From assembly GCA_017467535.1 (NCBI GenBank), contig JAFUST010000034.1:1-64000 (forward strand): DNA of 64,000 bases, given 5' to 3'. This document shows, piece after piece, positions 43,810 to 52,448 of the stretch. Each line of letters begins with the position of its first letter. Positions within the stretch are counted from its first letter, which is position 1. This DNA is from Prevotella sp. GTDB lineage: Bacteria > Bacteroidota > Bacteroidia > Bacteroidales > Bacteroidaceae. Under the pieces are notes generated by a model that saw only the letters and a list, made by a program, of their open reading frames with translations, was not told the origin of the DNA and did no database searches. The position numbers and the translations under genes were made by a program.

Positions 43810-45269
43810 TGTTTGTGTATCAACTCAAGGTGGGCCTCTGTCTCATAGTCTTCTACCTGCTGTTCAAGTGGCTGCTCAGCCGCGAGACCTTCCACCGCTT
43901 CAACCGCGCGGCGCTGCTCTCTCTCGTGGTGCTGTCGCTGGTGTTGCCGATGGTCAACCTCACGGTGGAGCAGCCCACAGTGCTCACGCAAGGGCTGATG
44001 GAGATGGAGGCGATGATAGACAACGGTGTGGAGCCGGAGTCGGAAGAGCATGCCAAGACCTTTGTAGCGACTATGCTCGCATACCTTATATATGCCATCG
44101 GCTGCTGGGTCTTTTTGTTCCGCGAGTGGTGGTCGTACCACAAACTGCGCTCGCTGATGCGCCGCGGTCGGATTCGTCAAACCATCGACGGCGTGAAGGT
44201 GCACGTGGTTAGCGACCAAGACATTGCACCCTTCAGTTGGTTCGGCCATATCATCATGTCAGAAGAGGACTACGAGCAGAATCGGTCGGAAATCTTGAGC
44301 CACGAGATGGCCCACATCAGGCGGCATCACTCGTGGGATGTGGTACTGATGAACGTGCTGTGCATCTTCCAGTGGTGCAACCCCGCCGCCTGGCTCATCA
44401 GACAGGAGTTGCAGCAAGTACACGAATACGAGGCCGACCAGGCCGTACTGGCCGAGGGCTTTGATGCCCGCCAGTATCAGTTGCTGCTCATCCGCAAGAG
44501 CGTGGGCGACCATCTCTACTCGATGGCCAACAACCTGAACCAGCACTCGCTGCGCCGTCGCATTCGCATGATGTCGGCCCGCCACTCCAACGGCTGGCAG
44601 CGGCTCCGTCTGCTCGCCGCCCTGCCGCTGGCCATTGGGGCCGTAGTGGTATTCGCCCATCCGAAGGTACAGAGCGTGATGGGGCAGATTGAGCGCGACG
44701 CCCAGCAGCCCATCATGCAACAAGAGGAAGAGACATTCGACGTGGTGGAACAGATGCCGACATTCCCCGGCGGCAACGAGGCCCTGACACGCTATCTGAC
44801 AGAGGTTATCGACTATCCCGAGGAGGCACTGAAGAACAACATCAGCGGGCGTGCCGTTGTGTCCTTCGTCGTCACCGAGGAGGGATGGATTGAATCGCCA
44901 AAGATCATCAAGAGCATCGACCCGCTGCTCGACCAAGAAGCCCTGCGTGTGGTCAGCGAGATGCCCCGGTGGACGCCCGGCTTGCAGAACGGCAAGCCTG
45001 TACGAGTGCGCTACTACGTGCCCATCACCTTCAAGCAGGTATCAACGGTAGAGGACGAATCTGTCGATTTACAGCCCGTCCGCCAAGCCGTCCATGCCAC
45101 CCGCGACATGCTGATCATCATCGACGGTCAAGAAACCTCACTGGAAGCCCTAAAAGCCCTTGAACCAAACCATATTAAGAACGTCAACATCGTAAAAGGT
45201 CCTCAAGCCGCCGAGCAATACGGCGAAAAGGCCCGCAAAGGTGCCATTATCGTGGAGATGAAGCAGTGA
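43806..45269 (+). CDS. M56 (BlaR1-like) membrane peptidase fused to TonB C-terminal domain
   Basis: Encodes 487 residues. Membrane helices near the N-terminus (LKVGLCLIVFYLLFKWLLS; AALLSLVVLSLVLPMVNL; MLAYLIYAIGCWVFLF) precede the M56 zinc peptidase motif SHEMAHIRRHHSWD (about 165-178), and a further helix (RLLAALPLAIGAVVVFAH, about 268-285). A TonB C-terminal domain follows (YPEEALKNNISGRAVVSFVV, about 337-410), then a last segment like a TonB-receptor plug (MLIIIDGQETSLEALKALEP, then YGEKARKGAIIVEMK). The start is the ATG overlapping the repressor stop; the frame is open upstream but lies in the repressor gene. It probably senses a signal and cleaves or releases the repressor; the TonB part may contact the barrel. 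Confidence 0.9.
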   Translation: MMFVYQLKVGLCLIVFYLLFKWLLSRETFHRFNRAALLSLVVLSLVLPMVNLTVEQPTVLTQGLMEMEAMIDNGVEPESEEHAKTFVATMLAYLIYAIGCWVFLFREWWSYHKLRSLMRRGRIRQTIDGVKVHVVSDQDIAPFSWFGHIIMSEEDYEQNRSEILSHEMAHIRRHHSWDVVLMNVLCIFQWCNPAAWLIRQELQQVHEYEADQAVLAEGFDARQYQLLLIRKSVGDHLYSMANNLNQHSLRRRIRMMSARHSNGWQRLRLLAALPLAIGAVVVFAHPKVQSVMGQIERDAQQPIMQQEEETFDVVEQMPTFPGGNEALTRYLTEVIDYPEEALKNNISGRAVVSFVVTEEGWIESPKIIKSIDPLLDQEALRVVSEMPRWTPGLQNGKPVRVRYYVPITFKQVSTVEDESVDLQPVRQAVHATRDMLIIIDGQETSLEALKALEPNHIKNVNIVKGPQAAEQYGEKARKGAIIVEMKQ

Positions 45270-45282
45270 CGAGTAATTCTGC

Positions 45283-48200
45283 TCATAAATCAATTTCACT
45301 TTTTCCCTTTGTAAGAATCACATTCGCCAAGCAGACGGCATATTCCATCTTAGAGTCTTGGGGTTTCCAGGCTAAGATATAACTTACCTTTGCACTGGTA
45401 ACTTCATAGCCTCTGGCTATCCATGAATCTAATATCTTTTTTCCACGCTTGGATAAAGAAATGATGTTGATTTCCTGTTCATTAAGCAAGTAACCGTCTT
45501 TATACTTTAGGCTGTCACCACTTCTCAATCTCAGCACGATATCCTTACGCCCCTTGAAGAAGTCGAGCAAGACATCATGCATATCCAATGCAATCGAGAT
45601 GGCCGAATAATCAACTGGAGGATTTGTAACGAGGTAGAGGTTACGCTTGGCACGGGTCAGCCCGACATAATAGGCGCGCATATTGTTGTTATCCATATCA
45701 TCAGGTACCGGCGAAAGCAAATAGACATTGTCAAATTCGCGTCCCTTTGCCTTATGGATGGTGCTTACAAAGACTGAGCGATCGTCTGCGGCAATAAAGT
45801 CTTCTATATTCGACTCAAAGATATATTCACGCAAGTCGCTACGGTAAAAACAACTATGCGTCATTTCAAAGTCGGCAAAGAAGTGCTTCATGATGTTAAG
45901 ACATGTACTTGATGCATATACTTCGAGCGTACGCCGTTTTGCCTCTTGCCACCTCTCTTTGGATATAGTCACACCTTCATTTTCCCCTATTTGTCTGAGG
46001 AAATAGCGAACTTCTGCAAGATTGCCAAAACGGAAGCCGCCCATTGACTGGACGATAGTCGCATGTAAGCCTCGCTGTTCCAGTTCGTAAGCCACCTGCA
46101 TGGTCTCTTCATTGGTACGAGTTAGTATCGCTGTACTTCCCTGTACATTGATCTCAACATTTTGTAGCGATTTCAGACTCATTACTTTGCCCTCCATTCC
46201 CGCTGTTGCACCTCCCCGCAGCCTTTCACCTGTAACAGACTGGATAGGTGAATGCTTCATACGGCCAGATATACGACTAACGAAGCGGTTGGCACAGTCT
46301 ACAATGGCCTTCGACGACCGATAGTTGTCAGTCATCTCGTATAACTTTGCACCTTCTTGAGCCACGAGCGATTGCATATACCGGGAATCAGAACCACGAA
46401 AGTCATAGATGTTCTGGTCATCGTCGCCTACGGCTATCACACGCATTTCCTCATTCTGGTGCATCAATGCTTGAACCAGTCGGTAATCATCAGCGCCCAT
46501 ATCCTGAGCCTCGTCTATAACAAGGACACTCTTGGCGATCTTCGACTGCTCCACCTCGTTATTCTCTATCATCTCGGCAGCACGCCGCACTACATCTTTT
46601 GCTTCATCCAGATTTCCCTGTTTGCCAATTAGGTCAAAACTATAAGAGTGGAATGTCTTGATGTCCACATAGTGCGCCGCATTGCCCACAAGTCCAATGA
46701 GTCGTTTCTTGAACTCAGTAGCCGCGGCTCGTGAGAAGGTAAGCATCAACAGTTGCTCGTGCTTCACATCTTCCAACAGCAGAAGTGAAGCCAGTTTGTG
46801 TACCAACACTCGTGTCTTGCCGCTACCAGGTCCTGCGGCCACAACGATATACTTTGACTGCTTGTCATCAATAATCTCACATTGACGATTGGATAGTTCT
46901 CCAAAGAGTTTATTGTATTTTGCAGGTGTAATGTTCTTGTCTATTTGCGCACGACGTTCCTCTTTGAAATACAGGTTGATAAACTTGCGAAAGTCCATCA
47001 TGAAATAATCGTTTACAAAGCGGAGTGCCGCATCATAATCACGTACCATCAAGTTTGCATATTCGCCCACGATATGTATCTGGCGGATGCGCTGCTTATA
47101 AAACTCATCCAACAGTCGATATTGCTCCTTGCCATATCGGGTACGACGGTCAACGATGCGGCCAATCTGCATGGTGTTATAGATGACAATGAAACCACCC
47201 TCTATCTTCATCAGTTCAGTTTTGGTTAAGTAGAGCAGAGCCTCCTCTATATCTGTAATGGCGGGCTTCTTGTGCTCCCCAAGCATCGTTTTCTGTTGAG
47301 TAGCAATAAACTCATTAAGAAGTTCAACAATAGAGAAATTGACGAGCGTCATATCCTTGTCGGCATCTCTGACAGCATTGAGTTTGTCAACAATAAAACG
47401 ACAGATGTCCCTTCGTCGTTCAAACCGCGACATAGTTACTTCTTCCGAAGCCTGCAGACGGACACTCACACTTTCGCTAGACCTATGCTCTTGCTTGTGG
47501 ATATATCCTTTAAGCGACATAAAATGAAGCAACATCCGCAGACGTTTCACGTTGGAATATGTAAGATGTGCTTTTTGCGCTTCGTCATTCAGTTCTTTGT
47601 AGTTCACCCTCTGCGTCTCCATTGTAAGCCTTTGCAAAAGGAAGTGCTCTAACTTCAGTATAATGTCGAGATTACGCTGCGAAGTGCTCTTCGAAATCCA
47701 CGCCTGCATGTCGCGGCTATCAGCCAACAATCCGTCCTGCCGCATCAGATTAATATTGTGGATAACAGTCGACTTGCTCATGCCAAGAATGTCTGCCAAG
47801 TAATCGATGCGGCTCTCCGCTTCTGCGCCCCTACCGTCTGCGGTAGCCCATGCGCTGATAAGCGACTTGATGATACGGGCTGCTTCCTCGCGCGACTGAT
47901 CATCAAAGTGTGGAGAAACGGTCAACTTTCGCCGTGCCTCATCCATATTTTTCACGGCAATGCCCGTGGCAAAGACATGCGGAGAGTTACTGCCCCTGTG
48001 AATAAAGCCAGCGTCCTCCAATGCTGCGATGGCGGCTTTTACGCGGGTCTCGATGTCTTCCACATCCTCCCCCCATCCTGCTTGGCGAGCAATATCCAAT
48101 GGCGAGCAACTGACTTTATCCTGTTTTGACGTAAGGTCTTTAATGGCTTTCCATACCTGCTGAATCTCACTGATACTGAGTTTTGTCTGGTTAAGCAGTA

Positions 48201-50022
48201 TGAAATGCTTGTCCAGATCGCTGTCGGCATAGAGTACAAAACATTCAGCCTGCATTTCTGGGTCACGTCCGGCACGACCGGCTTCCTGCACATAGTTCTC
48301 CAGCGAGTCGCTGATATTGTAGTGAACCACCAGCCCCACGTCTTTTTTGTCAACCCCCATCCCAAAAGCAGAGGTGGCTACAATGACTTGCGCTTCACCA
48401 CTCATAAACGCATTTTGGTTTTTCACCTTCTCGGCTGCCTCCATCTTGCCATTGAACGGCAAAGCCTGTATACCATCTTGAACTAAATGCTGTGCTAACT
48501 CACAAGTGCGTCGCGTGCGAGACACGTAAACAATGGAAGGACAATTATGTCCCAATATTAGCGAGCGTAGCAGATTGTATTTCTCCTCAGCAGTATCAGC
48601 ATGGAGCACTGAATAGCGCAGGTTCTTTCGTTCAGCATTGGCGGCAAAGACTTTCAGTTCCAGCCCCAATTTCACCCTAAAGTAGTCACAGATGTCACTG
48701 ATTACCTTCTGCTTTGCCGTTGCTGTAAAACAGGATACCGCAATTGGTTGACTCAGATGTTTCTTTTCTTGCAGTTCACGAATAAAGTCACCAATATAAA
48801 GATAGTCCACTCGGAAATCATGCCCCCAAGCAGAGAAACAGTGTGCCTCATCAATCACGAATCGGACGACATTTCTGCCTATGAGCAGTCGCTCAATGGT
48901 CTTGCTGCGCAGCATCTCTGGTGCGATATACAGCAGATTAGCAGTACCATCGGCCACTTGTTCAATGGCTATGGCTCGTTCAATAGGGTCAAGTAGACCG
49001 TTGATGGTTACCGCCTCACTGATACCGCGAGCCGTCAAATTATCTACTTGGTCTTTCATGAGTGACTGCAACGGCGAGATAACCACCGTCAACCCATGCG
49101 TGTTTCTCCCTGCCATCAAAGCAGGCAATTGGAAGGTGAGACTCTTGCCGCCTCCCGTCGGAAATATTGTCAGCAAAGACTCACCACGAATGGCTGATTC
49201 AACGGCTTGTTGCTGCATCGGTACACCGTCGAAGGTACGAAACTCATCATAGCCAAAGAATTCTTTCAATCCGCTATGAGCATCTAACCTGCTTTGGCAG
49301 TAACTGCATTCTCCGCACGACGTATTGCACAACAGATTCATCACATTGACCACCTCTGGATAATTGCGAATAACCCAAGCGGGAGTAATGGAAAAAATAT
49401 CGTCAGCCCCAATCACAGCCAGGCAGTAGGCCAATTCTATCCGAAACTGTTTAACCAGCATTTCAAAGTCAGCATGACTACATACTTTGCCTTCAAATTC
49501 TTTTAGAATCATCTGTCTCAAATCGGGGTGAATTCCTAGTGTTCTATCCAAAAACGCCTTTGTCGTAGACGTAGAATAGCCTATATACTTGAAGAATCCT
49601 TTAAACTGTTCAGTGCCATGTAGCAGTTGAAAATATATCTCTTGCCTCTCTGGTGATAATTGGTTCCAAACAGCAATTTCATCGTTCAGTAAATCACGGG
49701 CTTTCATGGAGTCATTCACCGGATTGTTCAGTTCTTCTACTTGAAGTTTGTCATCCTTCACCAGATGGTGATAAGGCCGCTTGGGAAACAGCAGGGGCGA
49801 TAAAAATAGTGTATCAACGATCGTAGGATTACCTCTCAACACTGTATATTTCAAATCGTGATTGATGATATTATGCCCACAAACAGTGTCGCATCCAGAC
49901 ACAAAAGCATCGAAATCCACTTTGGAACGAGAGTGCAACACCGCACCATCTTCCCTAACCGCTCCATAATCCGCAACTTTCTTGGTTTGCGGATTAACCT
50001 CCGTATCAATAAATGCTATCAT
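45283..50022 (-). CDS. DEDD exonuclease - RecQ helicase - UvrD helicase fusion protein
   Basis: Encodes 1579 residues, cytoplasmic. An N-terminal DEDD exonuclease (FIDTEVN with D6 and E8; CGHNIINHDLKYT with D56; NDSMKARDLL) is followed by a C-x3-C-x2-C-x2-C cluster (CNTSCGECSYC, about 232-242). Then comes a RecQ-type SF2 helicase: FPTGGGKSLTFQLPAL (about 286), SPLQSLMKDQVDNL, DEAH (about 390), SCFTATAKQKV, and QEAGRAGRDP. A helical and winged-helix middle leads to an SF1 UvrD-type helicase: GPGSGKTRVLVHKL (about 1064), DEAQDMGADD (about 1170), VGDDDQNIYDFRG, and FVSTIHKAKGREFDNVYLLS (motif V), then YYVGLTRAKRNLYLVT. Each catalytic motif is intact. The gene is AT-richer than its neighbours. 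A role in repair, recombination or defence is inferred. Confidence 0.93.
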   Translation of the reverse strand: MIAFIDTEVNPQTKKVADYGAVREDGAVLHSRSKVDFDAFVSGCDTVCGHNIINHDLKYTVLRGNPTIVDTLFLSPLLFPKRPYHHLVKDDKLQVEELNNPVNDSMKARDLLNDEIAVWNQLSPERQEIYFQLLHGTEQFKGFFKYIGYSTSTTKAFLDRTLGIHPDLRQMILKEFEGKVCSHADFEMLVKQFRIELAYCLAVIGADDIFSITPAWVIRNYPEVVNVMNLLCNTSCGECSYCQSRLDAHSGLKEFFGYDEFRTFDGVPMQQQAVESAIRGESLLTIFPTGGGKSLTFQLPALMAGRNTHGLTVVISPLQSLMKDQVDNLTARGISEAVTINGLLDPIERAIAIEQVADGTANLLYIAPEMLRSKTIERLLIGRNVVRFVIDEAHCFSAWGHDFRVDYLYIGDFIRELQEKKHLSQPIAVSCFTATAKQKVISDICDYFRVKLGLELKVFAANAERKNLRYSVLHADTAEEKYNLLRSLILGHNCPSIVYVSRTRRTCELAQHLVQDGIQALPFNGKMEAAEKVKNQNAFMSGEAQVIVATSAFGMGVDKKDVGLVVHYNISDSLENYVQEAGRAGRDPEMQAECFVLYADSDLDKHFILLNQTKLSISEIQQVWKAIKDLTSKQDKVSCSPLDIARQAGWGEDVEDIETRVKAAIAALEDAGFIHRGSNSPHVFATGIAVKNMDEARRKLTVSPHFDDQSREEAARIIKSLISAWATADGRGAEAESRIDYLADILGMSKSTVIHNINLMRQDGLLADSRDMQAWISKSTSQRNLDIILKLEHFLLQRLTMETQRVNYKELNDEAQKAHLTYSNVKRLRMLLHFMSLKGYIHKQEHRSSESVSVRLQASEEVTMSRFERRRDICRFIVDKLNAVRDADKDMTLVNFSIVELLNEFIATQQKTMLGEHKKPAITDIEEALLYLTKTELMKIEGGFIVIYNTMQIGRIVDRRTRYGKEQYRLLDEFYKQRIRQIHIVGEYANLMVRDYDAALRFVNDYFMMDFRKFINLYFKEERRAQIDKNITPAKYNKLFGELSNRQCEIIDDKQSKYIVVAAGPGSGKTRVLVHKLASLLLLEDVKHEQLLMLTFSRAAATEFKKRLIGLVGNAAHYVDIKTFHSYSFDLIGKQGNLDEAKDVVRRAAEMIENNEVEQSKIAKSVLVIDEAQDMGADDYRLVQALMHQNEEMRVIAVGDDDQNIYDFRGSDSRYMQSLVAQEGAKLYEMTDNYRSSKAIVDCANRFVSRISGRMKHSPIQSVTGERLRGGATAGMEGKVMSLKSLQNVEINVQGSTAILTRTNEETMQVAYELEQRGLHATIVQSMGGFRFGNLAEVRYFLRQIGENEGVTISKERWQEAKRRTLEVYASSTCLNIMKHFFADFEMTHSCFYRSDLREYIFESNIEDFIAADDRSVFVSTIHKAKGREFDNVYLLSPVPDDMDNNNMRAYYVGLTRAKRNLYLVTNPPVDYSAISIALDMHDVLLDFFKGRKDIVLRLRSGDSLKYKDGYLLNEQEINIISLSKRGKKILDSWIARGYEVTSAKVSYILAWKPQDSKMEYAVCLANVILTKGKSEIDL

Positions 50023-50102
50023 ACCTTGATTCGTTTCACTTCTCCTTTTTGTACACTCCGAGGAGCATTATTTTTTTCCATCTTCACCTTATTAACTCCC
50101 AT
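50019..50102 (-). CDS. Possible small ORF coupled to the helicase gene
   Basis: A 27-codon frame, MGVNKVKMEKNNAPRSVQKG and seven more residues, starts downstream of the TATCTTTG box and its TGA overlaps the helicase ATG (ATGA). The product would be basic and resembles nothing I know. It may be a leader peptide coupling translation, or chance. The rest of the 314-bp gap 50023-50336 holds only promoters. Confidence 0.25.
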   Translation of the reverse strand: MGVNKVKMEKNNAPRSVQKGEVKRIKV

Positions 50103-50152
50103 ACGATAATTATCTTGGTGTGTTCCCTTTGCAATCCACCTCTTTCCGACTA

Positions 50153-50160
50153 CAAAGATA
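50153..50160 (-). promoter_or_regulatory. -7 box (TATCTTTG) for the helicase fusion gene
   Basis: TATCTTTG on the minus strand, 131 bp upstream of the helicase start, leaving a long leader with the possible small ORF. Confidence 0.5.
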
Positions 50161-50299
50161 CGAATTATTTCTGAAATCCAATTACTTTTATACGAAAAAT
50201 GCACTTCCGCTAGGGTTCTCTCCTGACAAAAGTAGTCGAAGGACAAGCAGTGACGAAAAGAAAACGGGGAAAAACGATGGTGGTATCAAAATAAATCGT

Positions 50300-50307
50300 T
50301 ACCTTTG
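50300..50307 (+). promoter_or_regulatory. -7 box (TACCTTTG) for thrC
   Basis: TACCTTTG 29 bp upstream of the thrC start. Confidence 0.65.
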
Positions 50308-50336
50308 CACGCAGAACGAAAACAAAGCAACACATT

Positions 50337-51728
50337 ATGAAGTACTACAGTACCAACCATCAGGCCCCTGTGGCCGATCTGCGCAAGGCCGTCGTCAAAG
50401 GACTGGCCGAGGACCGTGGGCTCTACATGCCCGAAGAGATTCACAAGTTGCCGAAGGCCTTCATCGACGATATGCCGACGATGCGCTTTCAGGACATTGC
50501 CTTCAACGTGGCCAGTGCCTTCTTCGGCGACGATGTTGACCTGGACGGCCTGCAGAACCTGGTATACGACACCCTGCAGTTCGACTGTCCGGTGGTGAAG
50601 GTGAAGGAGAACATCTATGCACTGGAACTGTTTCACGGGCCGACGCTGGCCTTCAAGGATGTGGGTGCCCGCTTCATGGCTCGCCTGCTGCAGTACTTCA
50701 TCCGTCAGGAGGGTACCAAGGGAACGGTGAACGTGCTGGTGGCTACCAGCGGCGATACGGGTTCGGCTGTGGCCAACGGCTTCCTGGGCGTGGAGGGCAT
50801 CCATGTCTACGTGCTCTATCCGAAGGGTAAGGTGAGCCCCATTCAGGAGTGCCAGTTCACCACGCTGGGACAGAACATCACGGCCATCGAGGTGGACGGT
50901 GTGTTCGACGACTGTCAGGCACTGGTGAAGTCGGCCTTCATGGACGAGGAACTGAACAAGCACATGATGCTGACCTCGGCCAACTCGATCAACGTGGCCC
51001 GCTTCCTGCCCCAGGCGTTCTACTACTTCAATGCCGCTGCGAGGATTTCGAGGAACGAGGCGCTCGGCCGAAGGACGCTTGCTACCGAAGGGACGCAAGA
51101 AGGAGGAGCGAGGAGCGAGGACGGTTCGAGCAATCTCGTTGTCTGCGTGCCCAGTGGCAACTTCGGCAATATCTGTGCGGCCCTGTTCGGCCACCAGATG
51201 GGATTGCCCGTGAAGCGCTTCATCGCTGCCAACAATGCCAACGATATTTTCTACAACTACCTACAGACAGGGAAATACGAGCCGAAGCCTTCGAAGCAGA
51301 CGCTGGCCAACGCTATGGACGTGGGCGATCCCTCTAACTTCGCCCGCATCATCGACCTCTACAGCGAGGGCGGCCGACTATCGGCCGAGGAAACACACCA
51401 GCGCATCACCAGCCTCATCAGCGGAGCCACCTACAGCGACGAGCAAATCAAGGAAACCATGCGCCGCTGCTACGAAGAGACGGGCTATATACTGGATCCC
51501 CACGGTGCCTGCGGCTACCGCGCACTGGAGGAGCAGTTGCAACCCGGCGAGATTGGCGTCTTCTGTGAGACGGCCCATCCGGCAAAGTTCAAGGAGAAGG
51601 TGGACGAGATCCTGGGCATCGACGTGGAGATACCCGAGCGCCTGCAGGCCTTCATGAAGGGCAAGAAGCAGAGTGTGGCGATGTCGAAGGACTTCGCCGA
51701 CTTCAAGGCTTACCTCTTGAAACAATAG
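50337..51728 (+). CDS. thrC: Threonine synthase
   Basis: Makes threonine from O-phosphohomoserine with PLP. The 463 residues include the N-terminal YYSTNHQAPVADLRKAVVKG, the PLP lysine in FHGPTLAFKDVGARF (about 99-113), the phosphate-binding ATSGDTGSAVANGFLGVEG, and VCVPSGNFGNICAALFGHQM. Between NAAARIS and SNLVVC (about 236-262) lies a low-complexity insert (NEALGRRTLATEGTQEGGAR and SEDGS) that normal enzymes lack; it is read from GA-rich repeat-like DNA and keeps the frame. The end overlaps the convergent permease gene by 19 bp. Confidence 0.95.
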   Translation: MKYYSTNHQAPVADLRKAVVKGLAEDRGLYMPEEIHKLPKAFIDDMPTMRFQDIAFNVASAFFGDDVDLDGLQNLVYDTLQFDCPVVKVKENIYALELFHGPTLAFKDVGARFMARLLQYFIRQEGTKGTVNVLVATSGDTGSAVANGFLGVEGIHVYVLYPKGKVSPIQECQFTTLGQNITAIEVDGVFDDCQALVKSAFMDEELNKHMMLTSANSINVARFLPQAFYYFNAAARISRNEALGRRTLATEGTQEGGARSEDGSSNLVVCVPSGNFGNICAALFGHQMGLPVKRFIAANNANDIFYNYLQTGKYEPKPSKQTLANAMDVGDPSNFARIIDLYSEGGRLSAEETHQRITSLISGATYSDEQIKETMRRCYEETGYILDPHGACGYRALEEQLQPGEIGVFCETAHPAKFKEKVDEILGIDVEIPERLQAFMKGKKQSVAMSKDFADFKAYLLKQ

Positions 51729-52429
51729 AGGGCCACCACCCCTGCCAGCACCGAGGCGGCAAAGACGGCCGCCATCAGCAGCAGCGAGGTGGCTACGGCG
51801 GCAGCCACTGAGGCACCGCCAAGGAGCATACCCGCAAAAAGCATTGGCATCATCACGACAAGTGGCGATGCCATTGTTCGTAACTGGGGCAGCACCGACG
51901 CGCGAAGGGCACGGCGAACACTGGGCATCAGCGACTCGAGCAACGAGGCTCCATTGGCCAACAGATACTGGCGATGAGCCTCTGTGTGCAGCAGAGTGCG
52001 CTGATAGGTTTGCAGCGTCTGTGAAACCGACAATGCCAAATGGACAACGGCCACGCCGAAGACGGGCACGAAGGCCACACGGGGCAGACAGAGCATCAGG
52101 CAGCCACCAGCCACCACGCTGCCCGCCAGCATCGACAGCGCGACGGGCACGAGCAACCTCTGCCATCCGGGCCTCAGTTCGTAGAGACACCAACCCACGG
52201 CTAACAGCCAGAAGCCGACGGCGAAGAGCCCGAACGCCCACCAGGCATCTGCCCGATAGGTCAGCCAGCAGACACCTCCCAGCACCAGAGAGCCGGCCAC
52301 ATATACCCCCAGCACCCGCAGCACGCGCCGCATCGTCCGCTTGTCAATCAGTGCAAACAAACTGACGGCCAGTACCAAAAACACCAGTACCAGCACCACG
52401 CCGCCTATCGATATTTCTGCCATCTGCAT
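51710..52429 (-). CDS. ABC permease of the UPF0014 (FetB/YbbM) family
   Basis: Encodes 239 residues with about six or seven membrane helices. The family motif region, ANGASLLESLMPSVRRALRA (about 138-157) and then LRTMASPLVVMMPMLFAGML, is recognisable: in FetB/YbbM the same place holds 'GA...EA..P..R.A.RAAL.P.IN.M..VG.V.LPGMM'. Escherichia coli FetAB exports iron; the substrate here is unknown. It lies 19 bp downstream of the ATPase-like gene at 52449. It overlaps thrC by 19 bp. Confidence 0.78.
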   Translation of the reverse strand: MQMAEISIGGVVLVLVFLVLAVSLFALIDKRTMRRVLRVLGVYVAGSLVLGGVCWLTYRADAWWAFGLFAVGFWLLAVGWCLYELRPGWQRLLVPVALSMLAGSVVAGGCLMLCLPRVAFVPVFGVAVVHLALSVSQTLQTYQRTLLHTEAHRQYLLANGASLLESLMPSVRRALRASVLPQLRTMASPLVVMMPMLFAGMLLGGASVAAAVATSLLLMAAVFAASVLAGVVALYCFKR

Positions 52430-52448
52430 CTTCTTAAATGCTTAATTG

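Noticed and set aside
45283..51728. A defence island around the helicase fusion
   Set aside because: Neighbours are a BlaI/M56 operon and thrC; no restriction, toxin or phage-related genes are seen, so only the single gene is of interest.
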